A stretch of 57,820 nucleotides of DNA from Atribacterota bacterium (GCA_030605615.1 JAUWHZ010000027.1:1-57820); one strand, 5' to 3'. Shown: positions 1 to 8,525, counted from the stretch's first letter. Program-made: numbers and translations. The notes: generated by a model not told the origin, from the letters alone.

Positions 1-327
1 GGGATACATAACAGGCGACTTATACAGTTCTTAGGACGTTTCGTCGGCGGTTGTTTAGCGGATAAGGGAATGATGTACATCAAACCAAACGGGGACGTAT
101 GGGCATGTCCTTTTATTCCCGTTCGGATGGGTAACGTGCGTGAAGAAGGGCTTGATAAGGTCAGGGAAAGGTTAAGAGGGTGCAAGTTTGAGCACGGCGA
201 AAGTGTGTCGTGGTGTGATGATTGCGAATATCAGCGGATATGTGGTGGTTGTAAGGCACGAATGATGATAGACAATTTAACATATATCTGTCCTGTGCAT
301 GACATATCGGAGCGAGGCACAGTCTAA
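1..327 (+). CDS. Radical SAM protein, C-terminal SPASM domain (5' partial)
   Basis: The frame is open from base 1, so only the last 108 codons of a longer gene are present and the ATG at 70 is internal. The fragment shows the Cys-rich pattern of a SPASM auxiliary iron-sulfur domain: 'PNGDVWACPF', 'GNVREEGL', then 'WCDDCEYQRICGGCKARM' and a final 'CPVHD'. Such domains bind extra Fe-S clusters in radical SAM enzymes that mature peptides or act as heme/cofactor enzymes; the substrate cannot be told from this tail. Base composition is visibly richer in G and C than the genes after 3 kb, which hints at a different origin. The catalytic CxxxCxxC part lies outside the window. Confidence 0.75.
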   Translation, partial: GIHNRRLIQFLGRFVGGCLADKGMMYIKPNGDVWACPFIPVRMGNVREEGLDKVRERLRGCKFEHGESVSWCDDCEYQRICGGCKARMMIDNLTYICPVHDISERGTV

Positions 328-351
328 AAATCAAGTAAATTCACTGATTTA

Positions 352-450
352 TCACCGCGGAGCGTGCAGACTACGCAGAGTTTTTTAGACTGTTTCAATT
401 ATTGCTCGGGCTTTCTGGTGCCTTTGCGTTCTCCGTGTGCTCTGCGGTGA
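352..450. repeat. Imperfect inverted repeat between the SPASM gene and the next gene
   Basis: The left arm (352-380, starting TCACCGCGGAG) and the reverse complement of the right arm (422-450, starting TCACCGCAGAG) match at about 21 of 29 positions, with about 40 nt between them. The style (CACCGC.GAG...ACGCAGAG) resembles intergenic repeats seen in many environmental genomes, from memory. It could fold as a long hairpin lying between the convergent flanking genes and so act as a terminator. No coding potential was seen in 328-498. Confidence 0.5.
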
Positions 451-498
451 ATTTTAAGGATTTGGCAAGTTCAAAAAGTAAAATATTACATTAAATTA

Positions 499-1338
499 TT
501 ACATTAAATTTAGCCACTTCTGAATGAGCATTCCAAGAACAATTCCAAACAAAGCAGGGCTTAAAAAGCTGATTACCATCTTAATTCTTTCCTTTTTACT
601 ATCTTTAATAACTAAATGAAAAGTTTTTCCTGGTTTTAATTCCTTAGTTAATAAGTATCCGTTTGAAATTTTTTCTAACTTTATATCCTCTGTATTTTCT
701 ATTTTGAAATTTTCTGCTATATTTACCTCGAAAATAGTATTTTGGACTGATGCACGAAGATATGTTTCTTTATTTAAATGAGTACCTGAAAACTGTGTAT
801 CAAAAAAATACTCCCCCTCCCAAACACCAAAGGATGTCTGTTTAAGAAAAGGTTCGGTATTAACACTCATGGATGGTTGAGATTGCCATACCTGACTCCA
901 CACAGGAACGAATCCATTTTTAATAAAAGATGCTGTTATCAGGTAATCGGGTACATTTTTTCTCATATACTCTTCAGCCTTAGAACGATTAAATGTTTGT
1001 TCAAACCCATTCGCATCTTCCCAGAAGTCAATTTCTTTTGTAAAATTTTCGACTCCTATTTTAAATTCGCTGGTTGACCTCTTGAGTGGTTCTCTTATAC
1101 TAAACTTAATATAGCTAATTGGATTACGCTGCTTTGAAGCTATAGTGGGTTGTTCTTGTTCACCAACACTAATGGAAATATTTACTATATTTGCTTTTGA
1201 AACACTGTAATAGGTTTTTATAGGATCCAAAGAAATTTTATCGTAAAATATTGGAGTTAAAAAAAATAAGTAAGATCCTACTGAAATCAAAAGTAACGCT
1301 ATCAAAATAACTATTTGAGATATCATAATTTTCCCCAT
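499..1338 (-). CDS. Hypothetical membrane-anchored protein
   Basis: I do not recognise this 279-residue protein. It has a hydrophobic segment near the N-terminus (about residues 6-28, 'SQIVILIALLLISVGSYLFF') and a second at the extreme C-terminus (about 258-276), so a largely extracytoplasmic beta-rich middle held by two membrane anchors is likely. The start at 1338 is supported by an AGGAGGTG Shine-Dalgarno a few bases upstream on the minus strand. It is transcribed toward the SPASM gene and stands alone. Codon use is A/T-rich like the core genes, unlike the fragment at 1-327. Function unknown. Confidence 0.6.
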   Translation of the reverse strand: MGKIMISQIVILIALLLISVGSYLFFLTPIFYDKISLDPIKTYYSVSKANIVNISISVGEQEQPTIASKQRNPISYIKFSIREPLKRSTSEFKIGVENFTKEIDFWEDANGFEQTFNRSKAEEYMRKNVPDYLITASFIKNGFVPVWSQVWQSQPSMSVNTEPFLKQTSFGVWEGEYFFDTQFSGTHLNKETYLRASVQNTIFEVNIAENFKIENTEDIKLEKISNGYLLTKELKPGKTFHLVIKDSKKERIKMVISFLSPALFGIVLGMLIQKWLNLM

Positions 1339-1599
1339 TTTTCACCTCCTTATTTTTAAAAAATCTTTATATATAAAACTTGCTATTTTTGCTTACCCAC
1401 CTCTCCTCTGCATTCCCCTTATGGCTATGTTAATATCGTGTGGATTGTGGAATTACCATTTGACGCACTGCTGAACCGGAAGCGAGGACCGGAGTAGGAG
1501 TACCTCTTTCTTTCGCAGAATATTTTTTTGCAACAAGTCTATTTTACAGTTTGCATTTCTTAATATGCCCTTTCTTGTGTTAATCTGTGTAATCTGTGG

Positions 1600-1977
1600 T
1601 TAATAATTTTTGATTGCTCCGGTTTTCTCCTGCAGAATTTTCAGCGCTTCTTTTTCCCGGCTACCGCCGCACTTTTCTACAATACGTGCGTAAAGCGCCA
1701 TCAATTTTTCACGTTCCGCCCGGTCTCGCCCATCTTCCGTTATAGCGTTTCTCGTTGCAATGATAGCAGCTTCTATCACTGCGTTAAGCCCGCGGTTTAT
1801 CGCTTTCACCCCTTTTTGGTTTGTTTTTACTGCGAGGGGCGTCAGTTGAAAAATAAAAGTTTCGCGTGTCTTCTCGCTAAACGCACAGTCGAACAGTATC
1901 CACGAATTCGCTTCTTTTAACACGGGGACAGATTTGTCATTTATGTAAAATCTGGTGCCTGGCACAAAACTTGTCAT
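1600..1977 (-). pseudogene. Truncated DUF447-like (FMN-binding split-barrel family) gene
   Basis: The C-terminal part ('NRGLNAVIEAAIIATRNAI' followed by 'IVEKCGGSREKEALKIL') resembles the end of DUF447 proteins, a flavin-reductase-like family I know mainly from methanogens and C1-metabolising bacteria; the assignment is from memory and moderate. Family members are near 190 residues, and only about 110 family-like residues remain. The apparent N-terminus 'MTSFVPGTRFYIND' is translated from a REP copy at 1943-1978, so the true 5' end has been lost and replaced by repeat sequence. Base composition is richer in G and C than flanking core genes. It starts directly downstream of the transposase stop, with no independent promoter seen. 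Probably non-functional. Confidence 0.45.
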
Positions 1978-1978
1978 T
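1943..1978. repeat. REP-like hairpin copy, class C (adjacent to RAYT)
   Basis: It has the core GTGCCTGGCAC with a left side beginning ATGTAAAA and a right side ACAAAACTTGTCAT. The right arm matches the copy at 21858-21892 closely (GGCACAAAA.TTGTCAT). It abuts the 3' end of the transposase gene and forms the N-terminal codons of the truncated DUF447-like frame. Confidence 0.7.
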
Positions 1979-2841
1979 CATGATAGCAAAGAAATTTTAA
2001 TGTTACTTAACCATAGGCTAAAAAGGGGATCAGATTCTATATTCTTTTGCATTTTATTATTTATATTTAGAACAGACTGTCTGGTGATATGAAAAAGACG
2101 AGCTATTTCGGTTATTTTATATCCTTCTTTTACCAGGACGAAAATCAATAAATTTCTCAAATTTTTATTGGTATTAATATTGCCAAAATATTTATCAGCT
2201 TTTGCTAATATATAATCTATGTTTTTAGGTAAAGTAGCTTGGTTAAAGTTTGTTATTTCATTCAAAAGTATATCGATTTTTTTGTTCTTTTCAAAAGAAT
2301 TTTTTTTGATGAAATTAATAAATTCGTTGGTGCTTATTTCACAAAGCTGGAGAAATTCAGTTATTTTTAGCCAGGGAGGTGCATCTTTTTGCGAGATGAA
2401 ATAGCGAAAGCTCCCCCATTTATATTTTTCAGGCTCAGAAGCATCTACCATTCCTGCTTCAACTGGATTTAGATTAATGTAAGAGGAAATATTAAGTAAA
2501 TACTGAAAATTTAAAATAAGGTAACTTTTATATCTATCTTGGAAGAGATGTCCTTTACGCATATGTTTATAATTAAACCAGTGGGCATAAGAGGAATTTA
2601 AAAACTGCATGGCTTGAGAGAGATTTGCTTCTTCTGTCTTTAAAAGAAGGTGAAAGTGAGTATCCATTAGTACGTAGGAAAATAGGTGAACTTTGTGAAA
2701 GTTAACCATTTTTTGTAGGAGTTGTACAAATTTATTTCTATCTACATCATCAGTAAATATAGCAGCTCCTTCCACACCCTTACCAATTATATGATAAATA
2801 GCATTTTTGTCTTCTATATCTGTTCTATTTCTTCTTACCAT
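1978..2841 (-). CDS. REP-associated tyrosine transposase (RAYT, Y1_Tnp/HUH family)
   Basis: This is a single-strand HUH-type nuclease. The HxH pair is H62 and H64 in 'MDTHFHLLL', and the candidate catalytic tyrosine is Y121 in 'SSYINLNPVEAG', the arrangement of RAYT/IS200-like Y1 transposases. Residues 1-160 form the Y1_Tnp domain. The C-terminal part (about 215-280, 'ITEIARLFHITRQSVLNINN') carries a helix-turn-helix resembling the DnaA-C-like domain often joined to these proteins. Length (287) is normal and no frameshift is seen. The gene is a single copy not bounded by insertion-sequence ends, but REP-like palindromes sit at its 3' end (1943-1978) and 67 nt upstream of its start (2908-2948), as expected for a RAYT and its cognate REPs. 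Confidence 0.9.
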   Translation of the reverse strand: MVRRNRTDIEDKNAIYHIIGKGVEGAAIFTDDVDRNKFVQLLQKMVNFHKVHLFSYVLMDTHFHLLLKTEEANLSQAMQFLNSSYAHWFNYKHMRKGHLFQDRYKSYLILNFQYLLNISSYINLNPVEAGMVDASEPEKYKWGSFRYFISQKDAPPWLKITEFLQLCEISTNEFINFIKKNSFEKNKKIDILLNEITNFNQATLPKNIDYILAKADKYFGNINTNKNLRNLLIFVLVKEGYKITEIARLFHITRQSVLNINNKMQKNIESDPLFSLWLSNIKISLLS

Positions 2842-2907
2842 AATGAGATTATTATATCTTTTATAAATAAATAGTTCAAGGGATTGTTTTCAGTATAAAA
2901 GCTGCTT

Positions 2908-2948
2908 AAAAGTTAACCAAAGGTGCCTGGCACCTTTGGTTAACTTTT
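2908..2948. repeat. REP-like hairpin copy, class A
   Basis: A perfect 20-bp inverted repeat around a single T at 2928: arm AGTTAACCAAAGGTGCC and its complement, flanked by A-run and T-run. Identical in the stem to copies at 7418-7460 and 15447-15487. It lies just upstream of the RAYT gene. The terminal T-run would also allow it to act as a terminator on the plus strand. Confidence 0.95.
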
Positions 2949-3042
2949 TTAAATAAAGTTTTGTTGGAGTTTTAAAAAGAAGTAGTGTATAATTGATTTT
3001 AGTTATTTTTACTACAAAAGTAAGTTAAAGTTTTTTTGATGA

Positions 3043-3159
3043 ATAAAAAAGGATCGAGAAAAGATTGTTCTAGAGATAAAATATAAAGGACTTCGTCTTG
3101 ATGATGAGACTTTAAGAATGATTTACCATGATAATATAGAGAGAATTTTTGTAAAATAA
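3043..3159 (+). pseudogene. Remnant of an amidohydrolase-2 family C-terminus
   Basis: The frame from 3043 to the stop at 3157-3159 reads '...GLRLDDETLRMIYHDNIERIF', very like the closing helix of amidohydrolase-2 (TIM-barrel metal hydrolase) proteins, where a conserved 'dNa.rlf' ends the chain. There is no start codon, no catalytic histidine and a stop immediately upstream (3040-3042), so this is a 38-codon relic. It lies between a REP copy and the lipoprotein gene and shows that a gene was deleted here. Confidence 0.45.
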
Positions 3160-3291
3160 AATAAAATAAATAAGAACCAAAGGTGTTCCATACTATTATT
3201 TATAGCAAGATATCCATTAAATGATACTAAAAGCAAATCTTAATTGCCTTAGCGAATCGAAAAATATTTGAAGATAGGAATGTATTAAGAG

Positions 3292-5139
3292 ATGAAGAAA
3301 TTTTTTGTATTATTATTTGGACTAATTATTTTAATATTAATAGGGGGATGCCAAAATTTGGGAGATTTATTTCCTTTTTTAAATAGAGCACCCATTATAA
3401 CTTCTGAACCTGTTACCACTGCTCTCGAGGGCAATCTGTATTCATATCAGGTAGAGGTTAGTGATCCTGATGGAGATACTCTGACCTATTCTTTTACTCT
3501 CAAGCCAGAGGGAATGAACATTAATGATAAAAATGGTTTAATAACCTGGACGCCAACCAATGATCAGGTAGGAATGCACCAGGTAATTATAGAAATTTCT
3601 GATGGAAAACATAGTGTCCAACAGAACTTTGAAATTGAAGTTGTAAACGTGAATAATCCTCCCCAAATACTTTCTTATTTCCCTGCTAATCTCAGTTTTG
3701 AAATTAATGAAGGAGATTCGGTAAAATTTGAAGTTCAAGCCCACGATATTGACTTAAACACGACTTTAAATTATCAATGGTTTTTAAATGGAAATGAAGT
3801 ATTAAAATCCACTGGTTCAGGAAATGATTCAAAAAGTAGCTGGATTTACTCTTTTGGATATGGAGATTATGGGTTAAAAACAGTAAAGGTTCTAATAAGT
3901 GATGGAGAATTTACAGATAGTGTACAATGGAAAATAAATGTAAAAGATATAACTTCTCCCAATAAACCTACCTTAAGTGATATAATTTCACCTACCAACG
4001 TTTCTTCTCAGATTTTATCAGGGACTAAAGAAACTAATACTTCCATTTGGATTAATGGGAAAGAAGCGGTGCCAATAAATTCCGAGACTACTTGGTCATG
4101 TATTTTTGATTTGTCTGAAGGAAATAATAATATCTCAATTACTTCTCGCGATGCAGCTGGTAACGAAAGCTCCGCAGTAATCGCGACAATCGAATACGAT
4201 CCCAATATCTATGTAGATGCAGGAAATGCCACTGGAACAGAAGATGGGACCAAAACCCACCCCTTTCACACTATAGCCGAGGGGATAGATGCAGTTGCCC
4301 CTGGAAAATCGGTTATAGTAAGTGCAGGGACTTATAATGAACAGCTGGTAGTAAATAAAGGGATTGCCCTCCAGGGTGCTGGAAAGGAATCTGCTTTCAT
4401 AATCGGACTAGGATATGCTGGAAATTTAATTACTATTACAGCTGATAATGTCATAATATCCGGATTTAATATTGATGGCGAATCAGATACAGATATGGGA
4501 ATCTATAGTGACTCATCTTCTTCTATTGAAATATCAGAAAATTTAATCCAAAACCACCAGGATAGTGGAATTTTCTATCAAAGAATAAGCGATGATTATC
4601 CTTCAGGGATATATGTTTATAATAATGAGATATGTCTTAATTCTCAGAACGGAATAAAAGTTATGGAAGCAGGTTCTGGCATTATCGAGAGTAATATCAT
4701 TAGGAAAAATGATTGTGGAATTAAGGTTTCCAATAATGCATCTCTTGAGGTAAAAAAGAATGATATATATGATAATTATGATTCTGGCATTTTTTGTCGG
4801 GAAAGTTCTTCATTATTAATTTGGGAAAATGAGATCAGGACTAATAGTTATGGGATAAGGGTTGGTGAAAAATATAGCGATACTACTAATCCGGATATAG
4901 GAGGAGGAGCTAAAGGTGGAATCGGAAAGAATAATATCACAGGTAACACTTCCAACGGGATTATCAATATGACCGATCACAATATTTTCGCCAAATATAA
5001 CTGGTGGGGAGATGCCAATGGGCCTAAATATCCTGGAAATAATTCAAGTAGTGGCGATTGGGCTTATTGGGATGATGTTAATAATAAAACTGGTGATATT
5101 ATATTTGAAGATTATTTAATTGAACCCCAAACCTTTTAG
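3292..5139 (+). CDS. Lipoprotein with cadherin/Ig-like domains and a right-handed beta-helix
   Basis: A 615-residue exported protein. The N-terminus is a lipoprotein signal with lipobox 'LIGGC' (Cys 20). Residues about 33-120 resemble a putative-Ig/cadherin-like repeat ('ALEGNLYSYQVEVSDPDGDT'), followed by a second Ig-like unit and a short third one near 225-300. From about 305 ('IYVDAGNATGTEDG') a DUF1565/NosD-like parallel beta-helix follows, with repeated 'I..N.I..N..GI' turns, ending in 'YNWWGDANGP'. Such beta-helices often bind or cleave polysaccharides, but no catalytic residues can be assigned. The start is ATG 3292 with a weak AAGAG upstream. The gene is monocistronic and ends at a REP hairpin. 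Confidence 0.75.
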   Translation: MKKFFVLLFGLIILILIGGCQNLGDLFPFLNRAPIITSEPVTTALEGNLYSYQVEVSDPDGDTLTYSFTLKPEGMNINDKNGLITWTPTNDQVGMHQVIIEISDGKHSVQQNFEIEVVNVNNPPQILSYFPANLSFEINEGDSVKFEVQAHDIDLNTTLNYQWFLNGNEVLKSTGSGNDSKSSWIYSFGYGDYGLKTVKVLISDGEFTDSVQWKINVKDITSPNKPTLSDIISPTNVSSQILSGTKETNTSIWINGKEAVPINSETTWSCIFDLSEGNNNISITSRDAAGNESSAVIATIEYDPNIYVDAGNATGTEDGTKTHPFHTIAEGIDAVAPGKSVIVSAGTYNEQLVVNKGIALQGAGKESAFIIGLGYAGNLITITADNVIISGFNIDGESDTDMGIYSDSSSSIEISENLIQNHQDSGIFYQRISDDYPSGIYVYNNEICLNSQNGIKVMEAGSGIIESNIIRKNDCGIKVSNNASLEVKKNDIYDNYDSGIFCRESSSLLIWENEIRTNSYGIRVGEKYSDTTNPDIGGGAKGGIGKNNITGNTSNGIINMTDHNIFAKYNWWGDANGPKYPGNNSSSGDWAYWDDVNNKTGDIIFEDYLIEPQTF

Positions 5140-5152
5140 ATGAACGTTTCCA

Positions 5153-5217
5153 GGGGGTCCTGGTACCAACTTTACCAAAAGTTAACCAAAGGTGCCAGGC
5201 ACCTTTGGTTAACTTTT
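5153..5217. repeat. REP-like composite: flank motif plus class A hairpin (inverse orientation)
   Basis: The perfect 41-nt hairpin (5177-5217, centre A at 5197, so CCAGG instead of CCTGG on this strand) is preceded by GGTCCTGGTACCAACTTTACC. The same flank appears beside the copies at 13602 and, inverted, at 15488. Further partial motif CTGGCACAAAAG follows at 5218. It sits between the lipoprotein gene and the isomerase gene. Confidence 0.9.
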
Positions 5218-5320
5218 CTGGCACAAAAGTTTCCCTTTTTGTGCTTGTTTGAAAGATAGTTGTATGGTATGTTATAAAATATAAAAAGATAGACCAAAAC
5301 ATGAGGAAGGAAGAGGAATT

Positions 5321-6418
5321 ATGGACGAGATAAGAAAAAATAAAAATAATATATTAGATGGAGATTTTTCTGGGCTGGATAAAGCTAATATGATAGAGTT
5401 GTTAGAGGAATTTCCTCAGAAGATGAGAGATGCTTTGCGTTTAGGAGAAGAATTTTCTATTCCTACCGCCTTTTCACCTGCTTCTGCCCAGAATTTTAAA
5501 AATATTGTGGTATTGGGAATGGGAGGCTCAGCTATCGGTGGTGATTTATTATCCAATTATTTAGCCGATGAATTATCCATCCCAATAGTAGTTATTCGTG
5601 GTTATGATATTCCAAAATTTGTAAATGAAAATTCTTTGGTGTTTGCAGTCAGTTATTCTGGAAACACTGAAGAGACTCTCTCTGCCTTAAAGAAATGCTT
5701 AGAGGCCAGAGCCAAAGTTGTTGCCTTAACTTCAGGTGGTAAATTTGAAGTTCTTTCCAAAGAAAATAACTTTCCCGTTATTAAAGTTCCAGCGGGGATT
5801 CAGCCTCGAGCCGCTATTTCTTATTTATTCTTTCCTATACTAAAAGTATTAGAAAGGCTGGACTTGATAAAAGAAAGAAATAAAGAAATAGAAGAAACAC
5901 TAAACATTATACAGGAACTTTCCAGAGAATATAGCAGCAAATCTCCGCTTAAAAACAATTTAGCCAAAAAGGTGGCTTTGAGCTTATACCAGCATCTACC
6001 TCTAGTTTGTGGCTCTGAAGGATTATTAGAGGCAGTGGCTATGCGTTGGAAGACCCAGATAAACGAAAATAGTAAATGGCCCTGTTTCTGGAATGTATTT
6101 TCTGAGCTGAATCATAATGAAATAGTCGGTTATGAAATAGAAAATAACATAAATCGACAGGTTAAAATTATTTATCTGGAAGATAAAGAGGGCTCTTTGC
6201 GGATAGAACAAAGGCGAGAGATTACCCGAAAGATTATCGAAGACAAAGTAGCAGAGTTCATAGTTTGTCCCACTAAAGGCAAGGGGAAATTGGCCTGCAT
6301 GTTCTCACTAATCTATTTAGGTGATTTGGTAAGCTATTATTTGGCAATCTTAAATCGGGTTGACCCTTCGCCAGTAGCGTGTATAGAAGATTTAAAAAAA
6401 GAATTAGCCAAACACTGA
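5321..6418 (+). CDS. Bifunctional phosphoglucose/phosphomannose isomerase
   Basis: A 365-residue cytosolic enzyme that interconverts glucose-6-P or mannose-6-P with fructose-6-P, feeding glycolysis and surface-sugar precursors. An N-terminal SIS domain shows 'VVLGMGGSAIGGD' and the phosphate-binding 'VSYSGNTEETLSA'. The C-terminal bact-PGI_C domain holds 'ELNHNEIVGYE' with the catalytic His region. Length fits the archaeal/bacterial PGI/PMI family rather than classical Pgi (about 550). ATG 5321 follows AGGAAGAGGAATT. The next genes make lipid-linked sugars, so a role in envelope polysaccharide supply is likely. The stop codon touches the next REP hairpin. Confidence 0.9.
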   Translation: MDEIRKNKNNILDGDFSGLDKANMIELLEEFPQKMRDALRLGEEFSIPTAFSPASAQNFKNIVVLGMGGSAIGGDLLSNYLADELSIPIVVIRGYDIPKFVNENSLVFAVSYSGNTEETLSALKKCLEARAKVVALTSGGKFEVLSKENNFPVIKVPAGIQPRAAISYLFFPILKVLERLDLIKERNKEIEETLNIIQELSREYSSKSPLKNNLAKKVALSLYQHLPLVCGSEGLLEAVAMRWKTQINENSKWPCFWNVFSELNHNEIVGYEIENNINRQVKIIYLEDKEGSLRIEQRREITRKIIEDKVAEFIVCPTKGKGKLACMFSLIYLGDLVSYYLAILNRVDPSPVACIEDLKKELAKH

Positions 6419-6451
6419 GGTAACATTTTGTGCCTGGCACAAAATGTTACC
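6419..6451. repeat. REP-like hairpin copy, class B
   Basis: A perfect 16-bp inverted repeat GGTAACATTTTGTGCC around one T. Same core as the other copies but with completely different arms that still pair perfectly. It overlaps the apparent but false TTG start at 6428 of the next gene. Confidence 0.95.
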
Positions 6452-6490
6452 TTGTTACTCGATTTATTTAAAAAAGAGGAGATTGTTTAT

Positions 6491-7414
6491 TTGAAATATA
6501 TAGAAGTTGGTATCATTGCCTTTGTAGTTTCCTATATCTTAACCCCCTATCTGGCCCGGGTAGGGAAAAAACAGAATATGGTGGATTTACCTGATCATCG
6601 TAAAGTACACGAAGAAGCTATTCCCAATTTAGGGGGAATAGTTATCTTTTTCGGCTTTTTATTGAGTTTGTTGTTTATTGTGCAGATAGAAGGACAGGTT
6701 AAAACCCTTATGGTGGGTGGGGTAATTATTTTGCTATTAGGCATAGTAGATGATATTGCTGACCTTTCTCCCAAACATAAATTTATAATTCAGATGATAC
6801 CAGCATTAATAGTGATTATATATAATAGTGATTTAATAAATAGTTTTATAGTTAATCAATTAAAAAGTCTTGATTTATTAGGTTATCTTCTTTATCCTGT
6901 CTTAATCTTCTGGATAGTAGGGGTCACAAATTCTATAAACCTAATAGATGGTTTAGATGGACTAGCCTGTGGAGTTTCAATTATCACCTTAATAACTTTT
7001 TTTGTTTTGGGTTTGAATCAAAATTTTGAAACCCTTAATCTTATATCTATCGCTCTGGCAGGAAGTATGTTAGCTTTTTTAAAATTTAACTTTTATCCGT
7101 CAAAGATTTTTTTAGGAGATTCAGGCAGCACTTTTAGCGGTTTTATGCTGGCCTCCATAGGGGCTTTGTGGGTGTTAAAAAGTGAAAATGTATTTTTTAT
7201 TTTTATTCCTATTATTATTCTAGCTTTACCTATTTTTGATACCCTGTTTGCTATTTTGAGGAGATACAGGGGCCATCATCCTATTTTTCAGGCTGATAAG
7301 GGCCATCTTCATCATCGTTTTTTGGCTCGAGGATTATCTCATAAAAATGCCGTACTCCTCTTGTGGGGAATAAGCGCCACCTGTAGCATAATCGCCCTTA
7401 TTTTAGCTCTGTAG
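6491..7414 (+). CDS. Undecaprenyl-phosphate N-acetylglucosaminyl-1-phosphate transferase (MraY/WecA/TagO family)
   Basis: An integral membrane enzyme that moves a sugar-1-phosphate (probably GlcNAc-1-P) from a UDP-sugar to undecaprenyl phosphate, the first step in making lipid-linked surface polymers. Family motifs are all present: 'DLPDHRKVHEEAIPNLGG', 'NSINLIDGLDGLACG', 'FLGDSGSTFSGF' and the histidine-rich 'DKGHLHHRFLARG'. About ten hydrophobic segments. An upstream TTG at 6428 falls in a REP repeat; I chose TTG 6491 because GAGGA lies 10 nt before it, giving 308 residues. Co-directional with the epimerase and GT26 genes that follow. Confidence 0.88.
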   Translation: MKYIEVGIIAFVVSYILTPYLARVGKKQNMVDLPDHRKVHEEAIPNLGGIVIFFGFLLSLLFIVQIEGQVKTLMVGGVIILLLGIVDDIADLSPKHKFIIQMIPALIVIIYNSDLINSFIVNQLKSLDLLGYLLYPVLIFWIVGVTNSINLIDGLDGLACGVSIITLITFFVLGLNQNFETLNLISIALAGSMLAFLKFNFYPSKIFLGDSGSTFSGFMLASIGALWVLKSENVFFIFIPIIILALPIFDTLFAILRRYRGHHPIFQADKGHLHHRFLARGLSHKNAVLLLWGISATCSIIALILAL

Positions 7415-7417
7415 TGT

Positions 7418-7460
7418 AAAAAGTTAACCAAAGGTGCCTGGCACCTTTGGTTAACTTTTT
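7418..7460. repeat. REP-like hairpin copy, class A
   Basis: A perfect 43-nt inverted repeat centred on T 7439 with the AGTTAACCAAAGGTGCC arm, followed by a T-run. It begins three bases after the preceding stop and ends about 20 nt before the epimerase start, so it could serve as an intercistronic terminator or mRNA stabiliser. Confidence 0.95.
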
Positions 7461-7481
7461 GTAGCAGAAAGGAAAAGAAAC

Positions 7482-8525
7482 ATGAAATTAAAAAAGAGAA
7501 AAGAGCAAGTAAGTGAAAATGAAAAGACTACCGTTCTGGTTACCGGTGGGGCAGGCTTTATCGGTTCACATATTGTGGATTTATTTATCGAAAATAATTA
7601 TAGGGTGGTAGTAGTTGATGACCTCTCTTCAGGACGAGAAGAAAATTTAAATGAAGATGCCCAATTTTATAAATTAAACATTACTGATAAAAAAGGATTA
7701 GAAGAAGTATTTCAGCAAGAAAGACCTGATTATATCAGTCACCAGGCAGCTCAGATCAGTGTATCTCTCTCGGTAAGAGACCCTTTATTTGATGCCCAGA
7801 CCAATATTTTAGGTTCCTTAAATTTACTACAGTGCTGTGTAAATTATCAGGTTAAAGGAATAGTGTTTGCCTCCAGCGGAGGGACCATTTATGGAGAACC
7901 AGAGCATTTTCCGGTAAGCGAAGCCCATCCCCTCCAACCTTTATCTCCTTATGGAATTAGCAAAGTTACAGTAGAACATTATCTTGATTTTTATAGGAAA
8001 AATTATAATTTCCCTTATGTATCTTTGAGGTATGGAAATGTTTATGGGCCTCGTCAAGACCCTTATGGTGAGGCAGGAGTTATTGCCATATTTATAGAGA
8101 AGATGTTAAAAGGGGAGATCCCCACCATAAATGGTGACGGAGAATATATAAGAGATTATGTTTATGTAGGAGATGTGGCCCGGGCTAATTTACTCGCTAT
8201 CGAAAATATGTTAAAATTAGCTAAAGTTGTTCAGAAAGAAAAAATTGTAGAAGAAACTACGTATAATATTTATAATATTGATAACAATAGTTTTAATTTG
8301 GGCACCGGGGTCGGGGCCTCAGTAAATGAACTTTTTCATCTTTTAAGGGAGATTATAAAATTCCCCCATCCAGCAAATTATGGACCTCCTCGGGCAGGGG
8401 ATTTAAGAAAGAATATCCTGGATTGTCAACTGATCAAAAATGTTTGGGGATGGCAACCAGAAGTTAATTTATCTGAAGGGTTAAAAAAGACAGTCCATTG
8501 GTTTAAAAGGCAGCCCCTTCCTTAA
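7482..8525 (+). CDS. NAD-dependent epimerase/dehydratase, UDP-glucose 4-epimerase-like
   Basis: An extended short-chain dehydrogenase acting on nucleotide sugars. The Rossmann motif 'VTGGAGFIGSHIVDLF' is near residue 20, the catalytic Ser region is 'ASSGGTIYGEP', and the YxxxK pair lies in 'SPYGISKVTVEHYL'. 'LRYGNVYGPRQDPYGEAG' is typical of GalE-like enzymes with UDP-glucose or UDP-GlcNAc. Length 347 is slightly long because about 25 extra residues (around 'KVVQKEKIVEETTYNIYN') lie between 'GDVARANLLAIE' and 'FNLGTGVGASVNEL'. ATG 7482 follows AGAAAGGAAAAG. The exact sugar cannot be named; its neighbours suggest envelope polysaccharide synthesis. Confidence 0.85.
   Translation: MKLKKRKEQVSENEKTTVLVTGGAGFIGSHIVDLFIENNYRVVVVDDLSSGREENLNEDAQFYKLNITDKKGLEEVFQQERPDYISHQAAQISVSLSVRDPLFDAQTNILGSLNLLQCCVNYQVKGIVFASSGGTIYGEPEHFPVSEAHPLQPLSPYGISKVTVEHYLDFYRKNYNFPYVSLRYGNVYGPRQDPYGEAGVIAIFIEKMLKGEIPTINGDGEYIRDYVYVGDVARANLLAIENMLKLAKVVQKEKIVEETTYNIYNIDNNSFNLGTGVGASVNELFHLLREIIKFPHPANYGPPRAGDLRKNILDCQLIKNVWGWQPEVNLSEGLKKTVHWFKRQPLP

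Noticed and set aside
3174-3189. A tenth full REP copy (GAACCAAAGGTGTTCC)
   Set aside because: Only one arm and a broken core are visible; counted as degenerate at most.
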